The notes beneath the pieces are model-generated. The model had not been told where the DNA came from, did no database searches, and worked only from the letters and a program-made list of their open reading frames with translations. A stretch of 64,000 bases of DNA from Leifsonia psychrotolerans. GTDB lineage: Bacteria > Actinomycetota > Actinomycetes > Actinomycetales > Microbacteriaceae. Shown piece by piece: positions 7,147 to 15,523 of the stretch. Where the stretch lies: contig NZ_JACCFM010000001.1 in the NCBI RefSeq assembly GCF_013410665.1, forward strand, positions 62,001 to 126,000, read 5' to 3'. The translations under genes were made by a program, and so were the position numbers. Numbering within the stretch: position 1 is the first letter of the stretch; each line of letters begins with the position of its first letter.

Positions 7147-9585
7147 GTGGTAGTGGCTCTCAAAAAGTCAGATCTGTACAGCTCCCTCTGGAAGGGTGCA
7201 GACGAACTTCGTGGTGGCATGGACGCCTCGCAGTACAAGGACTATGTGCTCACACTGTTGTTCGTAAAGTACGTCAGCGACAAGGCGAAGGGCGACACCT
7301 CCAGCCTTATTGACGTTCCCGCTGGCGGCTCATTCGACGACCTCGTCACTTTCAAGGGCGACAAGGAAATCGGCGACAAGATCAATAAGTCAATCGGCAA
7401 ACTCGCCGAGGCCAACGATCTACAGAAGGTCATCGACCTCGCTGACTTCAACGATGAAGAAAAGCTTGGCAAGGGCAAGGAGATGCAGGATCGGCTGACC
7501 AAGCTGATCGCGATCTTCCAGGACCTCGACTTTCGTGGCTCTCGCGCCGAAGGCGACGACCTCCTCGGAGATGCCTATGAATATCTGATGCGACACTTTG
7601 CAACCGAGTCCGGCAAATCGAAGGGGCAGTTCTATACGCCTGCCGAAGTCTCGCGCGTGATGGCGCAGTTGATCGGCATCACACCGTCGACTTCGAAGTC
7701 GGCCACCGTCTATGACCCAGCTTGTGGCTCGGGCTCACTACTACTCAAAGTCGCCGACGCTGCTCCAAACGGCCTGACTATCTACGGCCAGGAGAAAGAT
7801 AACGCCACTTGGGCGCTTGCCCGGATGAACATGATTCTGCACGGCAACGAGATCGCCGACATCCGCAAGGGCGACACGATCACGAGTCCGCAACTGACCA
7901 CGAACGACAAACTCGACACCTTCGACTTCCTCGTGGCCAACCCACCTTTCTCGGTGAAGTCATGGAGCAACGGCCTCGAGAACGAATACGGCCGCTTCGA
8001 CGGGTATGGCCGGCCTCCTGAGAAGAACGGCGACTACGCGTTCCTCCTGCACATGCTCAAGTCGCTCAAGTCGAACGGCAAGGGCGCGGTAATTCTTCCG
8101 CACGGTGTCCTCTTCCGCGGTAATGCAGAGGCTGCCATACGCAAGAGGATCATCCGCCGCGGCTACATCAAGGGCATCATTGGTCTGCCTTCCAACCTGT
8201 TTTATGGCACCGGCATCCCGGCCTGCATTCTGATTCTCGACAAGGAGAATGCTCAGGATCGCACCGGCATCTTCATGATCGACGCCTCCAAAGGCTTCGC
8301 AAAAGATGGTCCGAAGAACCGTTTGCGGCCGCGCGATATGCACAAGATCGTTGACGCATTCACCAAACAACTTGAGGTGACTGGCTACTCGCGCACGGTG
8401 CCGCTCAGTGAGATCGAGAGCGAAGCGAACGACTACAACCTCAATATCCCGCGCTATATCGACTCATCCGAGCCGGAGGACGTTCAAGACCTGCATGCGC
8501 ACATCCATGGGGGTATCCCGAACCGCGATCTCGATGCGCTGGACGGTTTTTGGACGGCCTTTCCGTCGCTTCGCTCCGAGCTGTTCCGGCCGCTACGGGA
8601 GGGTTACTCAGAACTCCTCACCGACAAGAGTGACGTGCCGCAGACGATCACGAGTGCGCCCGAGTATCTTGCCTTCGCGGAGGGCGTTCGGAACCACGTC
8701 GCATCGTGGTGGGCTGCGCACCGCAACGAGATGACCGCAATTACACACACGACGAAGCCGAGCGTATTGATCAGCTCGCTCTCCGAAGAGCTACTCGACG
8801 GGTTCCGTAAGCGGCCACTGATTGACGAGTACTCCGTTTACGAGCAGCTGATGAGTTATTGGAACGACTCGATGCATGACGACGTCGCTCTCATAATGAA
8901 CGAAGGGTGGGATGCGGCCGCCAAGCCCCGCAAGACCATCGAAGACAAAAACCGGAAGCTCACCGAGACACCTGACCTCGTTCTCGGCAGTGGTCGGAGT
9001 GCGTCGAAATACAAAATGGATCTCATTCCGCCCGCACTAATCGTTGCACGGTACTTTGCCGACGTGCAGACAAAACTAGACGAGCTGAATGCAGCGGCTG
9101 AAGTTGCCAGCCAGGCAGTAACTGAGTTCGTCGAGGAGAACTCGAGTGATGACGGGGTGCTCGTCGAGGCGATGGATGACGGCAAGATCACCAAGGCGCT
9201 CGCAACCGCTCGCCTCAAGGTGGCAAAGTTAGAGCGAACGGCCGACGAGGTTGCTGGCCTCGCGAAGCTGCTCGCGCTCTACGAGACCGAGGCTGACGCA
9301 AAGAAGAAGGCGAAGAATGCCGCGGCTGCACTCGATGCGGAGACACTGGCCAAGTACGGCCAGCTCAACATTGACGATGCGCAAACACTCGTCATTGACG
9401 ACAAGTGGGGTGCATCGGTCGCTCGCGGTGTTGGAGGCGAACTCGTCAAGCCCATTCAACAGCTCAGCGTTCGACTCGCTGTGCTCGGCGATCGCTACCA
9501 CAGCACGCTGTCCGACATCGAGGCCGAGGTTGAAGCGCTCAGCGCCGACGTGACCAAGCACCTCAAAGAGATGGGGATCCTATGA
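7147..9585 (+). CDS. hsdM: Type I restriction-modification system, methyltransferase subunit HsdM
   Basis: 812 residues. HsdM methylates adenine N6 with S-adenosylmethionine as part of an M2S methylase or R2M2S complex. Visible motifs: an N-terminal HsdM helical domain (residues 8-140), the SAM-binding motif I DPACGSGSLLL at 190-200, and catalytic motif IV NPPF at 265-268. The usual HsdM is about 500-550 residues; here about 300 more follow, with a long charged helical part near the end (VEALSADVTKHLKEMGIL) that may replace or extend S-subunit contacts. The GTG at 7147 is favoured by GAGG eight bases upstream; a second GTG follows at 7153. The 3' end overlaps hsdS by four bases. Confidence 0.93.
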   Translation: MVVALKKSDLYSSLWKGADELRGGMDASQYKDYVLTLLFVKYVSDKAKGDTSSLIDVPAGGSFDDLVTFKGDKEIGDKINKSIGKLAEANDLQKVIDLADFNDEEKLGKGKEMQDRLTKLIAIFQDLDFRGSRAEGDDLLGDAYEYLMRHFATESGKSKGQFYTPAEVSRVMAQLIGITPSTSKSATVYDPACGSGSLLLKVADAAPNGLTIYGQEKDNATWALARMNMILHGNEIADIRKGDTITSPQLTTNDKLDTFDFLVANPPFSVKSWSNGLENEYGRFDGYGRPPEKNGDYAFLLHMLKSLKSNGKGAVILPHGVLFRGNAEAAIRKRIIRRGYIKGIIGLPSNLFYGTGIPACILILDKENAQDRTGIFMIDASKGFAKDGPKNRLRPRDMHKIVDAFTKQLEVTGYSRTVPLSEIESEANDYNLNIPRYIDSSEPEDVQDLHAHIHGGIPNRDLDALDGFWTAFPSLRSELFRPLREGYSELLTDKSDVPQTITSAPEYLAFAEGVRNHVASWWAAHRNEMTAITHTTKPSVLISSLSEELLDGFRKRPLIDEYSVYEQLMSYWNDSMHDDVALIMNEGWDAAAKPRKTIEDKNRKLTETPDLVLGSGRSASKYKMDLIPPALIVARYFADVQTKLDELNAAAEVASQAVTEFVEENSSDDGVLVEAMDDGKITKALATARLKVAKLERTADEVAGLAKLLALYETEADAKKKAKNAAAALDAETLAKYGQLNIDDAQTLVIDDKWGASVARGVGGELVKPIQQLSVRLAVLGDRYHSTLSDIEAEVEALSADVTKHLKEMGIL

Positions 9586-10787
9586 CGACACTGCCACCTG
9601 TCAGCGTTCGAAAGCTTTCCGATTTTGTCACCAAGGGCACCACGCCGACCTCGATCGGAAGGCGGTTCACCGCACGCGGAGTTAATTTCATAAAGGTGGA
9701 GACGATCGCCCCCGATGGGCGTTATCTTTCGGGGCGCGAAGCGCATATTGATTCTGAAACTCACGAAATACTCCGGCGCTCGCAACTTGCAGCGGGCGAC
9801 ATCCTGTTTTCTATCGCCGGGGCCCTGGGGCGGTCGACCGTAGTCGAAGACTCTTGGATTCCGGCCAACACTAATCAAGCGTTTGCGATCATCCGACCGT
9901 CAAGACAGGCAGGATTGAACTCTCGATATCTACTATGGCAACTACGAAGCGAGGCCATACTCCGGCGAGTCTCCGAGATCAATGTTCAAGCAGCGCAGGC
10001 AAACCTCTCCCTTGAACAGGTGCGTGATTTTGAGATCCCCCTCGTTTCAGAAGAAGAGCAATTTCACATTGCAAAAACACTGGACGATGCTGAACTTCTG
10101 CTCTGGACGCTCGAGCGTCTGATTGCGAAGAAGCAGGCTATTAAGCAAGGCATGATGCAGCAGCTCCTCACCGGCAAGATCCGCCTCCCCGGGTTTACTG
10201 CTGAATGGACGATCCAGCGATTTGGAGATCTGGCGCTGCCAGTCAAGGCGCGAGGCCAGGCGGCGTCGGCGGTGCACAGCGACGCAGTCGTTGAACTTGA
10301 ACATATCGAGTCAGGAACTGGCTCTGTACTTCCAAACGAGTCAGCCGTGGTTAGCATTTCGCTCAAGACGATCTTCAGGGAGGGCGATGTGCTGTTTGGC
10401 AAACTTCGCGCATACCTTCGTAAGTACTGGCTAGCCACCAGTCCCGGATACTGCTCAACTGAGATTTGGGCACTTCGCAGCCTGCCGGGAAAGTCCGTCG
10501 GCGGGTTTGTTCGGTATGTAGTTGAGTCTGAAGCATTCATAGAGGTTGCGAGTGCTTCGCACGGCACCCACATGCCACGTTCAGACTGGGGGATAGTCGC
10601 TGCTTTTGAAGTCCCGACTCCGAATGTTGAAGAGCAGATTGCGATCGCTCAAGTTCTGTCTTCGGCCGACGCAGAAATCCGGTCACTTCGGAAGCAGATT
10701 AGTCAGATTCGCGCAATCAAACAAGGCATGATGCAAGAGCTGCTGACTGGGCGCACCCGTCTGGAAAATCTGGGGGTAGCAATATGA
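9582..10787 (+). CDS. hsdS: Type I restriction system specificity subunit HsdS
   Basis: 401 residues. It determines the bipartite DNA target. Two variable target-recognition domains (about 5-150 and 205-350) alternate with two conserved helical spacers, each ending in a near repeat: IKQGMMQQLLTGKIRL (about 187-202) and IKQGMMQELLTGRTRL (about 381-396). The pseudo-repeat architecture is the normal one for full-length HsdS. Its ATG overlaps the hsdM stop (ATGA) and its end overlaps the hsdR start in the same way. The recognition sequence cannot be told from the sequence. Confidence 0.92.
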   Translation: MTTLPPVSVRKLSDFVTKGTTPTSIGRRFTARGVNFIKVETIAPDGRYLSGREAHIDSETHEILRRSQLAAGDILFSIAGALGRSTVVEDSWIPANTNQAFAIIRPSRQAGLNSRYLLWQLRSEAILRRVSEINVQAAQANLSLEQVRDFEIPLVSEEEQFHIAKTLDDAELLLWTLERLIAKKQAIKQGMMQQLLTGKIRLPGFTAEWTIQRFGDLALPVKARGQAASAVHSDAVVELEHIESGTGSVLPNESAVVSISLKTIFREGDVLFGKLRAYLRKYWLATSPGYCSTEIWALRSLPGKSVGGFVRYVVESEAFIEVASASHGTHMPRSDWGIVAAFEVPTPNVEEQIAIAQVLSSADAEIRSLRKQISQIRAIKQGMMQELLTGRTRLENLGVAI

Positions 10788-13700
10788 GTGCGGTAGGCCA
10801 GATCGAGCGCAAGACGCAGGATCGTGTCGTTGAGCTGTTCCAGAAAGAGCTTGGCTACGAGTACGGTGGCAACCGTGAGTACCGCGAAGGTAATTCGCAG
10901 GTGGAATCCGAGCAGCTGGAGCAAAACCTTGTGGCCCGCGGCTACGATTCTCTGCTCGCAGGCAAGGCGATCGACGAGCTGAAGAAGGCTGCCACGCTCG
11001 GTGGTGGCCGCACACTTTACGAGGCGAATCGTGAGGTTTACGATCTTCTCCGCTATGGGGTGAAGGTCAAGCGAGGGGTCGGCGAGCAGTTCGAGACCGT
11101 CTGGCTTATCGACTGGGTGGAGCCTGCCGCTAACCACTTTGTCGTAGCCGAGGAGGTCTCGATCAAGGGCGAACACAACAAGCGTCCCGATGTAGTTCTC
11201 TACGTCAACGGCATCGCCCTGGGCGTCATCGAACTCAAGCGCTCCAAGGTTGGAGTGTCCGACGGTATCCGGCAGAACATTGGCAATCAAAAGAAGGACT
11301 TTATCCGTCCGTTTTTCACGACGGTGCAGCTGCTCTTCGCCGGTAACGATGTTGAGGGTCTTCGCTACGGCGTGATCGATACCCCCGAGAAGTACTGGCT
11401 GGAATGGAAAGAGCCGTCCGAAGTTCAGGAGCCGCTCGACCGCGCGTTGCTGCAGATGTGCTCGAAGGAACGCTTGCTTGAGCTAATTCACGACTTCATG
11501 GTGTTCGACGCCGGGGTCAAGAAAACCGCGCGGCACAATCAGTTCTTCGGAGTTAAAGCCGCACAGGAACGCATCGCTAAGCGCGAGGGTGGCATCATCT
11601 GGCACACTCAGGGCTCGGGCAAGAGCCTGACTATGGTGTGGCTGGCGAAATGGATTCGCGAGCACCAGCCAGATGGCCGAGTGCTTCTGATCACCGACCG
11701 CACTGAACTCGACGAACAGATAGAAAAGGTCTTCGGCGGCGTCAACGAGCAGATCTACCGCACCTCGAGTGGGGCCGACCTGATCGGCACGCTGAACAAG
11801 AACGAGCCATGGCTCGTGTGCTCGCTCGTTCATAAGTTTCGTGGCGGCGATGATGACAAAGACCTCGACGAGTCCAGCGAGCAATTCCTCGCTGACCTAA
11901 ATGCCAAGATTCCTGCAGGTTTCAGCGCCAAGGGCAACCTGTTCGTCTTTGTCGACGAAGCGCACCGCACCCAGTCGGGCAAGATGCACACCGCGATGAA
12001 AAAGCTCTTGCCTGGTGCAATGTTCATTGGCTTTACCGGCACGCCGCTTCTCAAAGCAGACAAAACGACCAGTATTGAGACGTTCGGCAGCTTCATCCAT
12101 ACCTACAAATTCAACGAAGCCGTCGTCGATGGTGTGGTGCTTGATATTCGCTATGAAGCGCGCCACATCGATCAAGAACTCACCAGCCACGACCAAGTGG
12201 ACAAATGGTTCGAGGCCAAGACAAAGGGAATGACCGACCTCACGAAGGCGGAGCTTAAGAAGCGGTGGGGCACCATGCAGAAAGTGGTCAGTGCCGAGCC
12301 GCGTGCCAAGCGAATCGTGCAGGACATCCTGCTCGATATGGAACTCAAACCTCGCCTGATGGATGGTCGCGGCAATGCGATGCTCGTCGGCGGAAGTATC
12401 TATCAGGCATGCAAGTTCTACGAGATGTTTGTGCAGGCCGGTTTCAAAGGCAAGGTGGCGATCGTCACGAGCTATGTGCCGAACGCGTCCGAAATCTCGA
12501 AGGAAGATGGTGGGCACGGCTCCACCGAGAAGCTGCGCCAATACGACATTTATCGGCAGATGCTTGCTGATCACTTTGACGAGCCTGCAGACAGCGCCGT
12601 GCTCAAAATCGAAGAGTTTGAGAAGGAGGTCAAGCGCCGTTTCGTTGAGGAACCGGGTCAGATGCGCCTGCTTATTGTTGTCGACAAGCTCCTCACCGGC
12701 TTCGATGCACCTTCTGCCTCGTATCTCTATATCGACAAGAAGATGCGCGACCACGGACTTTTCCAGGCGATCTGCCGCGTCAACCGGCTCGACGGTGACG
12801 ACAAGGAGTATGGCTACGTCGTCGACTATCAAGACCTCTTCAATTCACTCGAAGACGCGATCACCGACTACACGTCGGGCGCACTTGACGGTTACGCGAA
12901 GGAAGACATTGCGGGTCTGCTAAAGGATCGCGGTGAGCAAGAGCGCAAGGATCTCGACGATGCGCTCGAACGCATCCGTGCTCTCTGCGAACCAGTCTCA
13001 CCGCCTAAAGAGACGCTGCAGTACCAGCGCTACTTCTGCGCAGTCGATGCCGGGAATGCGGACCAGCTCAAGACCAATGAGCCCAAGCGAGTCGAACTCT
13101 ACAAGTCCGTGAGCGCACTTGTGCGTGCCTACGCAGTGCTCGCGAATGACATGGAGAAGGCCGGATACAGTGCGGCCGAAGCAGCCGCTATCAAGACCGA
13201 GGTCGCGCACTACGTCGCGGTTCGTGACGAGGTGAAGCTCGGAGCCGGTGAGAACGTCGACTTCAAGCAATTCGAGGCCGGAATGCGATTCTTGCTTGAC
13301 ACCTACATCCAAGCCGGCTCATCTGAACTGGTCGCAGAGTTTGAGGACGTTGGTCTCGTCGAGCTGATCGTCGAACGCGGTGCCGGTGCACTTGACTCGT
13401 TGCCCGAGGGCATCAAGAAGAACAAGGAAGCCGTCGCCGAGACCATCATCAACAACGTGCGCAAGACGATCATCGATGAGCACGCGATGAACCCGAAATA
13501 CTACGACACGATGTCGTCGCTGCTCGATGCACTCATCGAACAACACCGTCAGGAAGCCTCCGACTACAAGCTGTACCTGCAGGAGCTCCTTGCACTCGCG
13601 AAGAAGGTCGGCAAGAAAGAATCCGATACGGTCTATCCGGACTGGGCGAAGAACGGTGCGCAAAAGGCGCTGGTCGACTTCGGCTGGTCAGAAACAACCA

Positions 13701-13870
13701 TCGTCATCCAGCTCGATACTGCGATCAATGTGGCGAAACCGCACGACTGGGTCGGAAACAAGATGAAAGAAAAGGTCGTCGCCAATGCCATTCGTAAGGT
13801 GTTGCCGGCTGATTTTGATCGGTTCGAGGAACTCTTCGACCTCGTGAGGGCACGCGATGAGTACCGCTAA
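10784..13870 (+). CDS. hsdR: Type I restriction endonuclease subunit HsdR
   Basis: 1028 residues. HsdR cuts unmodified DNA after ATP-driven translocation. The N-terminal nuclease domain shows the PD-(D/E)xK residues: D136 in RPDVVLYV, E150 and K152 in GVIELK. The SF2 motor follows: Walker A HTQGSGKS (274-281), DEAH (391-394), GFTGTPLL, and a QAICRVNR-like motif VI. The C-terminal 350 residues are helical, as expected for the part that binds HsdM. All catalytic residues are present, so the enzyme looks active. Translation is coupled to hsdS (ATGA) and its last 14 bp overlap the peptidase gene. Confidence 0.94.
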   Translation: MSAVGQIERKTQDRVVELFQKELGYEYGGNREYREGNSQVESEQLEQNLVARGYDSLLAGKAIDELKKAATLGGGRTLYEANREVYDLLRYGVKVKRGVGEQFETVWLIDWVEPAANHFVVAEEVSIKGEHNKRPDVVLYVNGIALGVIELKRSKVGVSDGIRQNIGNQKKDFIRPFFTTVQLLFAGNDVEGLRYGVIDTPEKYWLEWKEPSEVQEPLDRALLQMCSKERLLELIHDFMVFDAGVKKTARHNQFFGVKAAQERIAKREGGIIWHTQGSGKSLTMVWLAKWIREHQPDGRVLLITDRTELDEQIEKVFGGVNEQIYRTSSGADLIGTLNKNEPWLVCSLVHKFRGGDDDKDLDESSEQFLADLNAKIPAGFSAKGNLFVFVDEAHRTQSGKMHTAMKKLLPGAMFIGFTGTPLLKADKTTSIETFGSFIHTYKFNEAVVDGVVLDIRYEARHIDQELTSHDQVDKWFEAKTKGMTDLTKAELKKRWGTMQKVVSAEPRAKRIVQDILLDMELKPRLMDGRGNAMLVGGSIYQACKFYEMFVQAGFKGKVAIVTSYVPNASEISKEDGGHGSTEKLRQYDIYRQMLADHFDEPADSAVLKIEEFEKEVKRRFVEEPGQMRLLIVVDKLLTGFDAPSASYLYIDKKMRDHGLFQAICRVNRLDGDDKEYGYVVDYQDLFNSLEDAITDYTSGALDGYAKEDIAGLLKDRGEQERKDLDDALERIRALCEPVSPPKETLQYQRYFCAVDAGNADQLKTNEPKRVELYKSVSALVRAYAVLANDMEKAGYSAAEAAAIKTEVAHYVAVRDEVKLGAGENVDFKQFEAGMRFLLDTYIQAGSSELVAEFEDVGLVELIVERGAGALDSLPEGIKKNKEAVAETIINNVRKTIIDEHAMNPKYYDTMSSLLDALIEQHRQEASDYKLYLQELLALAKKVGKKESDTVYPDWAKNGAQKALVDFGWSETTIVIQLDTAINVAKPHDWVGNKMKEKVVANAIRKVLPADFDRFEELFDLVRARDEYR

Positions 13871-14579
13871 CGCCTACCTCACCGTCGCCGGCATCGGCGT
13901 TGATGTCGTTTACAAGCACATCAAGAACATGCACATTTCTGTCTATCCGCCGAGGGGGCGCGTGCGTGTAGCCGCTCCTGAACGTCTCGACGAAGACGCG
14001 ATTCGCCTGGCGATCGTGCAGCGTCTGCCCTGGATTAAGAAGCAGCGTGAACAGCTTCAGGCTGCTGACCGGCAGTCTGAGCGCGAGATGATCGCGGGGG
14101 AGTCCCACTACGTGTGGGGACAGCGCCTTCGACTCGAAATACAGGAAGTTTCAGGGAGGCCGCACGTTGATGTCGCCGGATCGAAACTTCGTCTGACAGT
14201 TGCCGCCGATTCAGATGGCGCCGCCCGTCGGAAGGCGCTCGATGCCTGGCATCGCCGTCAACTTAAGGCCGCTATTCCGGCGCTTGTCGAGAAATGGCAG
14301 CCGCTCATCGGCCGTGAAGTGACAGGTTGGACAGTGCGACGGATGAAGACTAAGTGGGGATCGTGCAACCCCGATTCCGGTCGACTCTGGTTCAACGTCG
14401 AGCTCGCCAAGAAGCACCCGGCATGCCTCGAATACATCGTCGTTCACGAGATGACGCACCTGCACGAACGCACGCACAACGACCGTTTTGTAGAGCTGAT
14501 GGATAAGAACTTGCCGAACTGGCGCGCGCTCAGAGACGAGCTAAATGGCGCGCCATTGGCTGACGAGGAATGGAAATGA
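13857..14579 (+). CDS. YgjP-like (DUF45) zinc metallopeptidase
   Basis: 240 residues. The active-site motif HEMTHLHERTHNDRF (HExxH with a third ligand downstream) and the segment MKTKWGSCNPDSGRLWFNVELAKK are the mark of the DUF45/YgjP-like, SprT-related metalloproteases. Such genes are often found directly after hsdR in type I systems. The substrate is unknown; a role in clearing HsdR or in sensing conflict between methylase and nuclease has been speculated for similar genes but not shown here. The start ATG lies inside the hsdR end, overlapping 14 bp, and the end overlaps the next gene, so it is an integral member of the operon. Confidence 0.85.
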   Translation: MSTANAYLTVAGIGVDVVYKHIKNMHISVYPPRGRVRVAAPERLDEDAIRLAIVQRLPWIKKQREQLQAADRQSEREMIAGESHYVWGQRLRLEIQEVSGRPHVDVAGSKLRLTVAADSDGAARRKALDAWHRRQLKAAIPALVEKWQPLIGREVTGWTVRRMKTKWGSCNPDSGRLWFNVELAKKHPACLEYIVVHEMTHLHERTHNDRFVELMDKNLPNWRALRDELNGAPLADEEWK

Positions 14580-15520
14580 CAGGTCTACCCGCGGCACTGC
14601 AGCAGCATGAAGCAGAACGGTTAAGTCTGATCCGCTATCAGCTCATGGTTGCTGGGCAACAGGTGCAGCAGCCCGCGCCGCTGAACTCGCTTGCCCTCGG
14701 CAGCATGCAAGACGCAGTGGAGTCGATGTTTGGTCTCGTCGTGGAGCATCTGCATATCGCGACCCCGAATCGGAACGATTTTCTCCAGTTGTTCGATGCT
14801 GTGGCTGGTCGTGTAGAGGGCGAACCGGCAATTGTCGGTTACCGTTCGGGGATTGCCGCCATGAACCTGGCCCGCGTCAACTTCAAACATCACGGTAATC
14901 AAGCCGAATCAGGAACGATCGGTAGACACCTTGGTAACTCGACTGAACTGATTGGCATACTTTCGCAACGGGTCTTCGGCGTCGAAATTGAGTCGGTGAG
15001 CCTCCTGCTTTTTGTTCGTGACCAAGAAGCACGTGCACACCTCGAGCTTGCCCAGTCGCATTGGAGCTCTGGCGAGCCGGACGGAGCAATGGACGAACTC
15101 AAGCTCGCTTTCGATCGCATTACCCGAGACTACGAGAGTCGTAAGGCTTGGCACCCTGGCAGGAGTCTCTTTTCAACCAAGCCATCATTTATGCCCTCAA
15201 TATTCGACATTCGAAAGGCGGGCAAGGAAGCTGAGAAGGCATTCGAATGGCTCGAAAGTCTCGACGGCTGGGTCAAGATGCTTGCGCTCGGAATTGACAT
15301 GCGTCGCTATGCATACTTCGACGCGCACACGCCGTCAGCCGTTTACACGCTAGACGGCGCAGCCCACTTGCATCGGCGCGAAGGCGTTCTCGTCAACGAG
15401 GAAGTGTTTGCTAAGTGCATGAAGTTTGTGGTCGATACGTCGCTTGCATTTGCACAGGACGATTTTGATTTTGATGCTTGGGCTGCTCGCCAGGCTGTAT
15501 CTCAAGGCGAAGGAGTATAG
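14576..15520 (+). CDS. Unknown operon protein with HEPN-like R-x4-H motif
   Basis: 314 residues from the ATG at 14576, which follows GAGG seven bases upstream and overlaps the peptidase stop; an ATG at 14570 is possible. The fold appears all-helical. The segment AAMNLARVNFKHHGNQA includes R100-x4-H105, the spacing of the catalytic R-x4-6-H of HEPN RNases and of the 'FKH.G' pattern seen in helical proteins of defence loci. No further family can be named. The gene ends three bases before the ATPase gene, so the two are probably expressed and may act together. Whether it is an RNase toxin is inference from the motif and context. Confidence 0.75.
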   Translation: MTGLPAALQQHEAERLSLIRYQLMVAGQQVQQPAPLNSLALGSMQDAVESMFGLVVEHLHIATPNRNDFLQLFDAVAGRVEGEPAIVGYRSGIAAMNLARVNFKHHGNQAESGTIGRHLGNSTELIGILSQRVFGVEIESVSLLLFVRDQEARAHLELAQSHWSSGEPDGAMDELKLAFDRITRDYESRKAWHPGRSLFSTKPSFMPSIFDIRKAGKEAEKAFEWLESLDGWVKMLALGIDMRRYAYFDAHTPSAVYTLDGAAHLHRREGVLVNEEVFAKCMKFVVDTSLAFAQDDFDFDAWAARQAVSQGEGV

Positions 15521-15523
15521 ACA

